DNA of 42,108 nt from Prevotella sp. UBA2755 (lineage in GTDB: Bacteria > Bacteroidota > Bacteroidia > Bacteroidales > Bacteroidaceae). Under the pieces are notes generated by a model. The model was not told the origin of the DNA. It did not search any database and saw only the letters and a program-made list of their open reading frames with translations. Location: the NCBI GenBank assembly GCA_002353225.1, contig DEJF01000039.1, positions 1 to 42,108 on the forward strand, read 5' to 3'. How positions within the stretch are numbered: position 1 is the first letter of the stretch; every line of letters starts with the position of its first letter. Below, piece after piece: positions 12,201-18,316 of the stretch. A program made the position numbers and the translations under genes.

Positions 12201-14235
12201 TGCTGAATGGGACAACAATACCATTGCAAGCACCAGTGAAAAGAAAGCAAAACTGGCACTGCATGGTATCAGAAACTACGACGACTTTAAGGATGTGTAC
12301 TTCGAGATTCAGCCTAAGAGACTCTACAAATCAAATATTAAGGCAATAGACAATCAGGAGTATACAGGTAGTCCTATCCAACCAGAACTTACTATCATGG
12401 ATGGTGAATACACCTTAACGTCTGACGACTATGATGTGAAATATTCGAATAACATCTATGAGGGAACTGCTTACGTAGATGTCACTTTCAAGGGCAACTA
12501 TATGGGTAAGGTTCAGACTACTTTCGATATCTTGTACAGATCCCTGAAGCGAGAGATAGACATTACCTTCGAGGGCAGTAACCAATGGACGACGTTCTAC
12601 TGGAATGAGAACCTTGACATCGAGGGACAAGGACTGACTGCTTACGTCGTAACAGGACATGAGCAAGGCAGTACGAAACTGATTACCGAAGAGGTTAACT
12701 TCATACCAAAGAACACAGAAGTGCTGCTGTACCGCACTAACACTGCCAATGCTGGTCCTTTCTATGGTATGACGATGCCTACAAACACCAAACTGGAGGG
12801 TGTCACACCTGACAGGAATTTGTTCGTGGGTAGCATGGACAGTAAGGATCTGGCGGATGTCAAAGGGGTGAAGTTCATCCTTGTGAATGATCAGTTTGTG
12901 CAGACAACCGAAGGTATGCTTGCCGCTCATCGCTGCTATGCAAACTTCGGTGACGGCAAGGGCATTGAGGGTATCAGCAACATCGAAACAGACAAGGATT
13001 TAGATGCTATTATCTATAAGGAGGAAGGCGAAGACCGCAAAGCAGGTTCTATCGGTACAGTAACCCTCTCTGAACCACAAAACGGAAGGAAGACTTTGAC
13101 CGTTGAGCCAAAACCCGGTTTCTATGCTGAACCTGAAAACATCACCATCATACGTAGCGTCGATGGTACAACTGCTCGTGCGGCACAAGTTCCTTCTGTT
13201 GAGGATAAGGTCGTAGTAACGGCAACGAATCCGTCTGCTAACCCAAGTAAGAAGACCACTTACACATTCCCCTATGAGGAGGGTTACCACTACCAGATTA
13301 TTGTCGACTTCCAGAAGTGTGCTGACTTCACGAAGGGAGTAACTATTACTCTTGGCAATCAGACATTCGAATATGATGGTAATGAGAAAAAGCCTACAGT
13401 GACCGCTGTATATATCAAAGACAACAATGGTAGAAACATCAAACTTAAGAGTAATTACTATACCATCAGTTACGCTAACAATATCAATGCTGGCGGTGCT
13501 GCCCGTGTGATTGTCGAAGGAAACTGGTATTACTATGGTGCGAATGGTGTAAACTTCAATATCAGTCAACGTGACATCAGTAAAGCGAAGATTGAGGTAA
13601 ATATCCCCACACAGATATACACAGGTAAACCTATTGAGATTGATCCTAAGTATATTGTTGTCAGCGATATGGTTACTATTAACGGAAAACAGAAGAACAT
13701 CATTACCGAAAACGACTACGAACTCGTTTATTCGAATAATGTAGAAGCCGGTACCGCCAAGGTTACTGTTATGCCGACAAAGATTAACTATAACGGTCAT
13801 GGCAGGGAGTACACCTTCAACATCATTATGCCAATAAAGGGTGATGCCAACCGTGACGGACTGGTGAACGTTACTGACATCGTGGAGATAGTAAACTACA
13901 TCTTAGGCAGACCTACGTCAAGATTCTATTTCGAGGGTGCTGACGTGAATGAAGACGGGTTAGTCAATGTAACTGATATTGTTCTTGTAGTGAATATCAT
14001 CCTTAACGGCGACAATTCTGTCGCTACCCGTGAAGCCATTGACGAGGCTCTTGCGGATATATGGGATGAATATGTCACAGCCATCAACAACATCAAACAG
14101 GAAGAGACGGTGGATGTCTTCGACCTTAAAGGAAGGAAAGTACGCGCCAATGCTACTGACCTCAAGGGACTACCTCAGGGCGTTTATATTGTACGTGACA
14201 AGAAGATGAATACCAAGAAAGTGTTTGTCAAGTAA
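247..14235 (+). CDS. Giant secreted modular protein: BspA LRR, eight ~500-aa modules, dockerin, T9SS signal
   Basis: A 4662-residue protein with a type I signal peptide (residues 1-21, ending SAWA). Residues about 40-560 are BspA-type leucine-rich repeats of the LxxIxxxAFxGCxxLxxxxxP kind. Eight modules then start near residues 579, 1090, 1609, 2093, 2604, 3117, 3611 and 4106. Each has block A (WTTYY, AYVVTG, FIPKNTPVLL, FVQ, NRCYLV), block B (GYYVxAxDITVxRxAN, then YQYQITVNFHK), and three Ig-like blocks marked by YTG, DYxVxYxNNxNAGxATVTxxGKGNY. The eighth module lacks the last Ig-like block. A dockerin-like pair of EF-hand loops (about 4532-4588; DANRDGLVNVTD and DVNEDGLVNVTD) follows, then a type A T9SS sorting domain (about 4622-4662, ending KKVFVK). 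It is probably a surface or secreted fibrous adhesin or scaffold; LRR binding of host or plant ligands is family knowledge, not shown here. It appears monocistronic. Confidence 0.9.
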   Translation: MKKITLVLFTLLTLLPLSAWADEYVKDNVTYEYTTSTGTATVKSVDNVTAVTILATFTEAENTYVVNSIANDAFSGCTSLATLTFKGSTLPSADNTAIYNLPAGVTFVYNNLKYTHTGSSWGSGDSFAVTGYTEAESTYTIESSIYNINVTAIGDNAFKDCTSLTSLSIPNSVTTIANNAFTGCSSLSTMNTGGLTTIDDNTFSAYTNVKTIVIGSNVTSISKDAFKNCGALQTLTINNPTLLKTLNIDFVSSEVKTPLIIICKGIAYKHNGQWSGDTNYFAVGDGSSGSGYNANTADGDLTVLETICGISVTTIANNAFYGVGDSKSIDLPKTIRTISNTSFVNNSLKAFKIDAANTSFSVVDGVLFDRESKKLISYPIKKGNSYTIPNAVTTIGMDAFNNHKALTSITIPTSVTTIEQSAFQYAGKDNGLAVTINSGSQLETIGKNAFFESGVKTITIPNGVKTIGEQAFQGCARLTSINLPESLTSIGGSAFSGCNSLATVTFASSYTALTIGASAFKNCTLTTNITLPEGVTSIGKDAFNYNSFTPALTNLYLPSSATFSDAIANDYTNVYKKLDIDFGESTWGTYYSPMNLALPVDESSNKILKAYTITGVSGTSIETQELSYIHANKPILLERSGNTSLPEYYQIPKNSTIEADKNIVFKEYLVGTPNGISNISSISGDKYVLDGDKFVKAHQGSLPAFRCYLVLNNGSGAQPSTIYLTDTGNNTFIHLDEGKRVNYNLGEASLSTAGDKMKLTVSPENNYYVTAENITIKRNTTANSARAAMAIDDTTISFTADDANADPHGTTTYTFTPIANAVYEVTIDFRKRIDIADGNNHTVSAKIKVGDTVSDTYEFNGTKYEPEISEVICDDVTLTNGKDFTVSYPTEEGANTNVSTTAKVIITGKGKYMNVFNKNFNITRRDISNVSAVIPEKTAPYTFTYTGSDIKPSLTITDVINSTDVIKESDYEITYNDENYKDVTNQVKITITGKGNYKGIRNISFAIEKKEMTAEDIKINSQPFTGSDVEPKPTIKYGDITLVEGTDYDITYNNNIYAGEATATFTFKGNYKGTFEKKFIILDHDQAIHVEFDNPDNQWTTYYYKENLALVDGLKAYVVTDINSGKVNIAEVNFIPKNTPVLLYSESGTKDFSLTTNYSATLPGDITPNGSLFKGSEDAQTVNTTADTKVFVLLNGQFVQTKGGEIAANRCYLVVSGEDATNMNVTTLDINKDMNAITILDNLGNVNTNIGTAVENTKGTLTVTPKNGYYVTADDITIIRNANTGSARAQQIDIDGGKMNVTAGDIVNNDDYSSTYTFTYDYNAAYQYQIVVKLQEATSFQSSKPTITFTNPTYNGLEQKAKPTVAYGENILKEGEDYVLIYPGDDYTKTGTGKKVTVYGIRKYCEDLSNNSFTINQRDISNIKPAAKDGQIWKDGNGLDTANPHQVYFSGSAMELNFTDIVTYKDAENQDQELDLLANDNLSKEITVTYSNNTAVGTATATVKSKGVNYKDGERTINFEILRKPLTSNDVTINDIPDQSYTGNKIEPTLTIKYNNVTLMEGADKDYTVTYSNNTNAGEATATITFLGNYSGTITKTFKITEAEETVTINFDSANEWTTYYSAKNLSLTNELEAFVVTGIEGATLNTTSVEFIPQNTPVLLHRKSGTNTTFNVMTCSTKSLVASITPNSIFKGSLESTDISTADANNTKFILLNGQFVQATEGTLGAGRCYITLGTPPTGVNTLTIGKPSDGIIILEENVTPQQSSAIGTVNKATDNDKATLTVKANNGWYAEAKDITVVRSANANKGRAPQVNGNNVTLTSGEITTNKDYSTTYLFTYPYSSDYQYQVTVNFHKSTKLKEAKPTITLNPTSYVYDKSEKTPEVTVKIGEDVLTKDVDYVVSYENNVNTGKGKVNVNGIRKYANGTYSEFNISQRDIKNVTVGAIEAQTFTGKEITPELTITDVVNEEDIITTDEYSIEYKQNINAGTATVTISGKDNYTNSKSITFNIVPKTMTAENIKDVPQQTYTGNEVKPALTISYLDNTIVEETDYDVEYINNVNAGEATAKVTFKGNYAGVVEKKFIIGDHGQTVSVNFENPDNQWTTYYYKENVALPTDGSLKAYVVTGLNGKEVQTEEVNFIPKNTPVLLYSESGEKNFNLTTNYSATTNVTPANIFKGTEEGVDIKTISGTTFVLVNGKFVQAAEGTLAANRCYLVISDEEAKNMGVSELTIKNTGNEIIYQEEGKSTTANIGTASTTVKDGTVTLTVKPKKGYYINGTEDITVIKNANAESARAQKIDDGKVTVKAGKITDKEDLTTTYEFTYQSEKNCQYQITVNFHKAISITESGKHPKITFAETVYNGLEQKVEPTVTTFDGQTTLKKDIDYVLSYPGDDYINAGTGKTVKVNGIRKYVNELSQNSFEIKPRNISELTINGKDGQTWIEGHTPADEKPQVVFTGSDIELNITDVVNAAGETKSILADKDITVSYSNNQNKGNATVTITSKKDGSNYTGSRTLGFEIVAKTMTAEDITDIDDQPYTGKEITPDLTIKYGDITLVKGTDYEVNYSDNTNAGVATAIVNFKGNYAGENVKKTFNISETVESLTISFDSDNEWTTYYATKNLSLDDAIKAYVVTGISDVKVKATEVDFIPKNTPVLLHRISGSKKEFTVNTCSNKKLQESIQPSPLFQGTDKGQDIATISGTKFVLVNGKFVQTANGELAANRCYLVVTEPIEGVNELAIESNGSVKEIIYQEDGKKTTVSIGSAIPFAPENGKVKLAVKPNKGYYVEAEDDISIARYVEAETARAQSVDIPQIDHLTVKLDSIKEDEKHLSTYYYSYEYNAAYQYQITVNFHKAISITESGKHPKITFAETVYNGLEQKVEPTVTTFDGQTTLKKDIDYVLSYPDDDYINAGTGKKVTVTGIRKYINELSQNSFEIKPRNISELTISGQEGQAWIEGHTPADATPQIVYTSKAIEVNVSDDIEVEGVKKSIINENDITVTYSNNLNAGTATVTIKNKQGGNYTGERVFNFDIVAMMMTADKIDAIPDQHYTGKAITPDITVKNGAITLVKGTDYEVDYSNNTDAGEATAIVNFKGNYAGENVKKTFKILEVEEEHTINFDNKNEWTTYYYDKNLSLPEEVEAFVVTGIEGSTLNTAPVDFIPQNTPVLLRRMSGTNTTFSVKTCSTKRLDESTVPNTDLFKGSLEGIANIKTVDTDKAKFILLNNEFVQTTEGALGANRCYLAVSAPAEGINTLTIGNPTMDIVILEDNATPQQANIIGKASKSTNGTTTTLTVTANNGWYVEANDITVVRSTNAEKGRAPQVGGENIKVNAGKRTDHENYTTTYLFTYPYSSDYTYQVKVNFHKSTRLNEAKPTITLNPTSFEYDNSEKKPSVTVKIGDVTLKEKEDYVISYENNILPSTEVKGNVLINGIRKYATQVNKNFDINRRDINKAVIEGIEKTTLTYTGNEVEWKIKDLVKNENIIKEDDYTFTCSKEMIKDAGEYTITLEGSNNYQGKKEVTFTIQPKNLTGKAVIDPIEAINENGSPITPALTIKDGAITLNPETDYDVTYTNNVEDGKATATITFKGNYTGKAETNFTINHVAKDVPLNITFDKDNEWTTFFYTNNIIVPDGLKAYIIIGLNGKDITPKEVDFIPENVPVLLYREDKSKSDAFIGKTMPSDTKLSENIKPDSRFCGTLESIDIKTISGNKFVLLDNMFVQAVEGTLAANHCYINATISDVAELAIGKAIDARIYLEEGNPSTAGGIAETSTPDENGLITLTIKPNPNFYAEAKDIKVVSSASANDARAPQIDGSHVELTPVDETADPSGETQYTYKYSEGYHYQITVNFHKCVNFTNKETRPTVSITETSFVYNGTERKPIPTVIYNGVPLIENTDYAVIYQNNFNAGGASVVIKGKGHYSGEFIGATFNITKRSINSDNVKVEFKQNSFTYTGSPIKPEFTVTETITVGEETINIITTDDYEIAEWDNNTIASTSEKKAKLALHGIRNYDDFKDVYFEIQPKRLYKSNIKAIDNQEYTGSPIQPELTIMDGEYTLTSDDYDVKYSNNIYEGTAYVDVTFKGNYMGKVQTTFDILYRSLKREIDITFEGSNQWTTFYWNENLDIEGQGLTAYVVTGHEQGSTKLITEEVNFIPKNTEVLLYRTNTANAGPFYGMTMPTNTKLEGVTPDRNLFVGSMDSKDLADVKGVKFILVNDQFVQTTEGMLAAHRCYANFGDGKGIEGISNIETDKDLDAIIYKEEGEDRKAGSIGTVTLSEPQNGRKTLTVEPKPGFYAEPENITIIRSVDGTTARAAQVPSVEDKVVVTATNPSANPSKKTTYTFPYEEGYHYQIIVDFQKCADFTKGVTITLGNQTFEYDGNEKKPTVTAVYIKDNNGRNIKLKSNYYTISYANNINAGGAARVIVEGNWYYYGANGVNFNISQRDISKAKIEVNIPTQIYTGKPIEIDPKYIVVSDMVTINGKQKNIITENDYELVYSNNVEAGTAKVTVMPTKINYNGHGREYTFNIIMPIKGDANRDGLVNVTDIVEIVNYILGRPTSRFYFEGADVNEDGLVNVTDIVLVVNIILNGDNSVATREAIDEALADIWDEYVTAINNIKQEETVDVFDLKGRKVRANATDLKGLPQGVYIVRDKKMNTKKVFVK
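7234..7450 (+). repeat. Near-identical 217-bp internal repeat, copy 1 (module 4)
   Basis: This stretch matches 8776-8992 at an offset of 1542 bp (514 codons). By eye there are only two differences: a synonymous CAG/CAA and a GGT/GAT (Gly to Asp). Flanking module sequence is clearly more diverged, so this looks like a recent duplication or gene-conversion tract. It encodes the end of block B and the first Ig-like block, around YNGLEQKVEPTV. Confidence 0.85.
8776..8992 (+). repeat. Near-identical 217-bp internal repeat, copy 2 (module 5)
   Basis: Partner of 7234-7450, in the same reading frame and orientation. High similarity resumes further downstream, at 9032 onward against 7490 onward (around SQNSFEIKPRNISEL), so the exchanged tract may be longer with a diverged gap. 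Confidence 0.85.
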
Positions 14236-14258
14236 GATACTTGTCACGAGCATCCAAG

Positions 14259-14301
14259 ACCGACAGAATGGCATCCTAATCCGTCATTCTGTCGGTTTTT
14301 C
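14259..14301 (+). terminator. Rho-independent terminator of the giant gene
   Basis: A perfect 12-bp stem, ACCGACAGAATG (14259-14270) with CATTCTGTCGGT (14285-14296), has a 14-nt loop and is followed directly by a T run. It sits 24 nt after the stop codon, consistent with a monocistronic giant gene separated from clpB. Confidence 0.9.
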
Positions 14302-14351
14302 GTATCGGGCACAGAGTTTGTCCCTCTTTGATCAGAAACATATAAAAGAAT

Positions 14352-14358
14352 AGGAGGA
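14352..14358 (+). promoter_or_regulatory. Strong Shine-Dalgarno of clpB
   Basis: AGGAGGA lies 7 nt before the clpB ATG at 14366. It is a near-perfect anti-16S match and stands out because the other genes in this window have AT-rich leaders with no such motif. It fixes the start codon. Confidence 0.75.
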
Positions 14359-14365
14359 CAAAACT

Positions 14366-16873
14366 ATGACATTTGACAAATTCACTATCAAGGCGCAGGA
14401 AGCAGTGCAAGAGGCTGTGAATACTGCGCAGCGTAATGGTCAGCAGACCATAGAGCCGACACACTTGCTGGCTGGTGTGATGGCAAAGGCAAAGGATGTC
14501 GTGAACTTTCTGTTTCAGAAACTCGGCGTCAACGGTCAGCAGATAGAAATGCTCGTCGGACAGGAGTTGCAACACCTGCCCCGTGTACAGGGTGGCGAAC
14601 CCTATCTGTCGAGCGACAGTAATAAGGTATTGCTCAAAGCACAGGACAATGCCCAGAAGATGGGTGACGAGTTCGTGAGTGTGGAGCCTATCCTACTCGC
14701 TCTGTTGACGGATGGTGCCACGGCTGGTCGTATCCTGAAGGATGCCGGTATCACGGAGAAAGACCTGCGTGCCGCCATCCATGAGTTGCGACAGGGACAG
14801 AAGGTGCAGTCGCAGTCGGCTGACGACAACTACCAGTCACTGGAGAAATATGCCAAGAACCTCGTAGACCTTGCCCGTCAGGGAAAACTCGACCCCGTCA
14901 TCGGACGTGACGACGAGATCCGCCGGGTACTGCAGATCCTCTCCCGTCGTACGAAGAACAACCCTATCTTAATCGGTGAGCCTGGTACGGGTAAGACCGC
15001 CATCGTTGAGGGACTTGCCCAGCGTATCGTCCGTGGGGATGTGCCGGAGAACCTGAAAGACAAGCAACTCTTCTCCCTCGATATGGGTGCACTGGTGGCT
15101 GGTGCGAAATACAAAGGTGAGTTCGAGGAGCGTCTGAAGTCCGTCATCAACGAGGTGACGAAGAGCGAAGGACGCATCATCCTCTTCATCGATGAGATTC
15201 ACACACTGGTAGGTGCCGGCGGTGGTGAGGGTGCCATGGATGCCGCTAACATCCTGAAACCAGCGTTGGCTCGTGGTGAGTTACGTTCTATCGGTGCCAC
15301 TACACTCAACGAATACCAGAAGTATTTCGAGAAAGACAAGGCATTGGAGCGCCGATTCCAGACCGTTATGGTAGATGAGCCCGACGAGTTGAGTGCCATC
15401 TCCATCCTGCGTGGTCTGAAAGAGCGTTACGAGAACCACCATAAGGTACGTATCCAGGATGATGCCTGTATCGCTGCCGTCCAACTCTCCGAGCGGTATA
15501 TCTCCGAGCGGTTTCTCCCTGACAAGGCGATCGACCTGATGGACGAGGCTGCCGCTAAGTTGAGGATGGAGCGTGACAGTGTACCAGAGGAACTGGATGA
15601 GATTACCCGTAGACTTGCCCAGTTGGAGATTGAGCGTGAGGCTATCAAACGGGAAGGTGATGAGCCGAAGATTGCCCAGTTGGACAAGGATATCGCAGAA
15701 CTCCGCGAGCAGGAGCAACAGTATCGTGCCAAATGGGAAGGTGAACGCCAGTTGGTTAATAAAATCCAGCAGGACAAGCAGGAGATGGAGCATCTCAAAT
15801 ACGAGGCGGAGCGTGCCGAGCGTGAGGGAGACTATGGCAAAGTCGCTGAGATACGCTACTCGAAACTAAAGGCTTTGGAAGACGACATCAAGAACATCCA
15901 GCAACAACTTGCCAACGCACAGGACGGTAATGCCATGGTGCGTGAGGAGGTCACCGCTGACGATATCGCCGAGGTTGTCAGCCGTTGGACGGGAATCCCT
16001 GTCACCCGTATGATGCAGAGTGAGCGGGAGAAACTGCTCCACCTGGAGGAGGAACTGCACAAGCGGGTCATCGGACAAGACGAGGCGATCATCGCTGTCA
16101 GCGATGCCGTTCGTCGTAGCCGTGCAGGACTGCAAGACCCGAAACGTCCTATCGCCTCGTTTATCTTCCTCGGTACGACGGGTGTCGGTAAGACGGAACT
16201 TGCCAAGGCTCTTGCCGAGTACCTGTTCAATGACGAGACGATGATGACCCGTATTGATATGAGTGAGTATCAGGAGAAGCATACCGTTAGTAGACTGATC
16301 GGTGCACCTCCGGGCTATGTGGGTTATGATGAGGGTGGACAGTTGACGGAGGCTGTGCGCCGTAAGCCCTACTCTGTCGTCCTTTTCGACGAGATAGAGA
16401 AAGCACACCCTGACGTGTTCAATATCCTATTGCAAGTGCTGGATGACGGACGGTTGACCGACAACAAGGGACGGACAGCAAATTTCAAGAACACCATCAT
16501 CATCATGACCTCGAACGCTACCCGTGAGCAACTGAGGATGACGATGCGTCCGGAGTTCCTGAACCGTATCGACGAGATCATCACCTTCCAGCAACTGACA
16601 CAGGAGCAGATAGCCGATGTGGTACGCTTGCAGATGAAGAGGGTAACGGACATGCTGGAGCCACAGGGTATCCAACTGCAGACAACCGATGCCGCTATCA
16701 AGTATCTTGCCCAAGAAGGTTACGACCCCGACTTTGGCGCACGTCCTGTCAAACGAGCCATCCAACACCTGGTGCTCAACGACCTGTCGCGTAAGATCCT
16801 TGCCGACGAGGTAGACCGCTCGAAACCGATTATCATCGATGAGTTCGGGGAAGGATTGGTATTCAGGAACTAA
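14366..16873 (+). CDS. clpB: ATP-dependent disaggregase ClpB
   Basis: Hsp100 AAA+ chaperone that, with DnaK, pulls polypeptides out of aggregates in the cytosol. Seen in the 835 residues: an N-terminal Clp repeat domain (1-145), first ATPase module with Walker A GEPGTGKT (204-211) and Walker B LFIDEIH, a long charged coiled-coil middle domain (about 400-525) that separates ClpB from ClpA and ClpC, and second ATPase module with Walker A GTTGVGKT (603-610). After sensor-1 TSN (715-717) only ten residues precede RPEFLNR (from 728), where relatives have about 30-37. Family members in this phylum are usually near 860 residues, so this copy looks about 27 residues short at one internal site while staying in frame. 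The start is fixed by a strong Shine-Dalgarno. The gene stands alone and ends at a hairpin shared with a convergent gene. No clear heat-shock operator was seen upstream. Confidence 0.95.
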   Translation: MTFDKFTIKAQEAVQEAVNTAQRNGQQTIEPTHLLAGVMAKAKDVVNFLFQKLGVNGQQIEMLVGQELQHLPRVQGGEPYLSSDSNKVLLKAQDNAQKMGDEFVSVEPILLALLTDGATAGRILKDAGITEKDLRAAIHELRQGQKVQSQSADDNYQSLEKYAKNLVDLARQGKLDPVIGRDDEIRRVLQILSRRTKNNPILIGEPGTGKTAIVEGLAQRIVRGDVPENLKDKQLFSLDMGALVAGAKYKGEFEERLKSVINEVTKSEGRIILFIDEIHTLVGAGGGEGAMDAANILKPALARGELRSIGATTLNEYQKYFEKDKALERRFQTVMVDEPDELSAISILRGLKERYENHHKVRIQDDACIAAVQLSERYISERFLPDKAIDLMDEAAAKLRMERDSVPEELDEITRRLAQLEIEREAIKREGDEPKIAQLDKDIAELREQEQQYRAKWEGERQLVNKIQQDKQEMEHLKYEAERAEREGDYGKVAEIRYSKLKALEDDIKNIQQQLANAQDGNAMVREEVTADDIAEVVSRWTGIPVTRMMQSEREKLLHLEEELHKRVIGQDEAIIAVSDAVRRSRAGLQDPKRPIASFIFLGTTGVGKTELAKALAEYLFNDETMMTRIDMSEYQEKHTVSRLIGAPPGYVGYDEGGQLTEAVRRKPYSVVLFDEIEKAHPDVFNILLQVLDDGRLTDNKGRTANFKNTIIIMTSNATREQLRMTMRPEFLNRIDEIITFQQLTQEQIADVVRLQMKRVTDMLEPQGIQLQTTDAAIKYLAQEGYDPDFGARPVKRAIQHLVLNDLSRKILADEVDRSKPIIIDEFGEGLVFRN

Positions 16874-16879
16874 AAAGAA

Positions 16880-16912
16880 AAGTGATGAAGTTTAATGCTT
16901 CATCACTTTTTT
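16880..16912. terminator. Bidirectional terminator between clpB and the M6 protease gene
   Basis: An 11-bp perfect stem, AAGTGATGAAG (16880-16890) with CTTCATCACTT (16898-16908), has a 7-nt loop, a T run on the plus side and an A run on the other. The stop codon of the convergent gene (16892-16894 on the complement) lies in the loop, so one arm of the terminator is coding sequence for its last residues. Confidence 0.85.
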
Positions 16913-18316
16913 GATTTCTCCTTGCGCGTTCCTTATTATATATATAGGACCGAGGTCGAAGAGAATCTTGGGCTGTCCCAAGACTTTCTTCTCGAAGAGT
17001 CCCGTTGCCCCTCCCATGAAGTCGAACGAGGCGAGTCCGTCCGTGATAGTGATATTCGTCAACGGCTTGTTCATCAGTGTCCCACCATCCAAATTAGTAT
17101 TATGCAAGGATGCAGCAGGCTTCGACTCATTCGTCAACTGGTTGTTCTCTCCATAAGGATAAGCCCAGCCCTTGGCGTTTGTATCATTATAATACGAAAG
17201 ATTGTTGGCTGGGATAATGGAATATCTGACAGAGCCAGAGGTATTGGGATAGGTATCCCACGCCTTCTGGTCATAGTCGATATGGAACACCACCACCCCA
17301 CTGCTGGGCAACGCCTGGTCCCATATTGACGGTTGACGATTCTCTATAATATAATACTCATCCCACCAACCGTCATTATGAATAATATAGGCTTGCGATT
17401 CATCCATATTGCTAATCGAAGCCGCATCGGTCAACTCTATAGGAGTTGACCATCCCACCAACATTTTCTCATGGGCGGAATAGTTGGGAGGACAAAATCC
17501 CTTCTCGTTATTATTCCCATAATCCATCAGGTCCCAACGTCCCACATATTTCGTACCACCATAATAGAAATCGGGCAATCCGAAGCAATGGCTGTACTCA
17601 TGGCAGATAGTACCAAAAGAACTATAGGTGTTGTCCAGATAGATTTCCTGCACACAACAATAACAGTCAACCCAATAACTCCTGCCTCCACTCGTCACTT
17701 CAAGGGCTTCACCATCTTCATGCTCACTAAGCCACCATTGGTGCGGCCAGATGGTGTTAGAGCCACCTCCAGCATTCTGTCCCTGACCAGCAAAGATGAT
17801 AAGTACCTGATTGACTTCATCATCACCATCCCAGTCATACTGGCTCCAGTCGACACCGCTTTTCTGTAACGCTTCCACCAAATCAGCGACCAGATACTTG
17901 GAGTTATCATCGTCTGTAGCAGTACTACGATACTTTATCATGGACTCATTAAGTTCCACATGATACAAGTCGAATGTGAGATTCAACTGACCGCCACTCT
18001 GGTCGTAGAAATAATCATGCACGGAACCATGATAGGAGCCTTCAGAATATCCTGGTTGGTTAAATATCTTATCCCACGTTGGTAATGGGTCTGTCTCACT
18101 GAACGACAGGTCGTTAAACGAGACCAGAATCACCAACTGGCGGCGGTCACCGATATAAGGATTCACGCTACCGGCACTACGCATCGAGCGATTCAGCGCT
18201 TTTGGCGCCTTGCCATTCGGACGACAGTTGCGAACACGAATACCGTCCTCTGCTGTTGCCGTCAGGAAGACGAGCAACAGCAGAAGGACAGTAAATATAT
18301 TGCGTTTATTTAGCAT
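16892..18316 (-). CDS. M6-family secreted metalloprotease
   Basis: A 474-residue zinc peptidase of the M6 (immune inhibitor A-like) family. The chosen start gives MLNKRNIFTVLLLLLVFLTA, a good signal peptide, and overlaps the fumarase stop by 11 nt; a longer form from 18367 would put 17 non-signal residues in front and is less likely. The zinc site HEYSHCFGLPD is at residues 239-249, matching HExxHxxGxxD, followed by the Met-turn-like DLMDYG. The C-terminus (FDLGPIYIIRNAQGEIKKVM) resembles a short or degenerate T9SS type A sorting domain (GxYIVR...KKVMVK), so export across the outer membrane is plausible. It is last in a five-gene cluster and may be translationally coupled to the fumarase. Substrate unknown. 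Confidence 0.85.
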   Translation of the reverse strand: MLNKRNIFTVLLLLLVFLTATAEDGIRVRNCRPNGKAPKALNRSMRSAGSVNPYIGDRRQLVILVSFNDLSFSETDPLPTWDKIFNQPGYSEGSYHGSVHDYFYDQSGGQLNLTFDLYHVELNESMIKYRSTATDDDNSKYLVADLVEALQKSGVDWSQYDWDGDDEVNQVLIIFAGQGQNAGGGSNTIWPHQWWLSEHEDGEALEVTSGGRSYWVDCYCCVQEIYLDNTYSSFGTICHEYSHCFGLPDFYYGGTKYVGRWDLMDYGNNNEKGFCPPNYSAHEKMLVGWSTPIELTDAASISNMDESQAYIIHNDGWWDEYYIIENRQPSIWDQALPSSGVVVFHIDYDQKAWDTYPNTSGSVRYSIIPANNLSYYNDTNAKGWAYPYGENNQLTNESKPAASLHNTNLDGGTLMNKPLTNITITDGLASFDFMGGATGLFEKKVLGQPKILFDLGPIYIIRNAQGEIKKVMKH

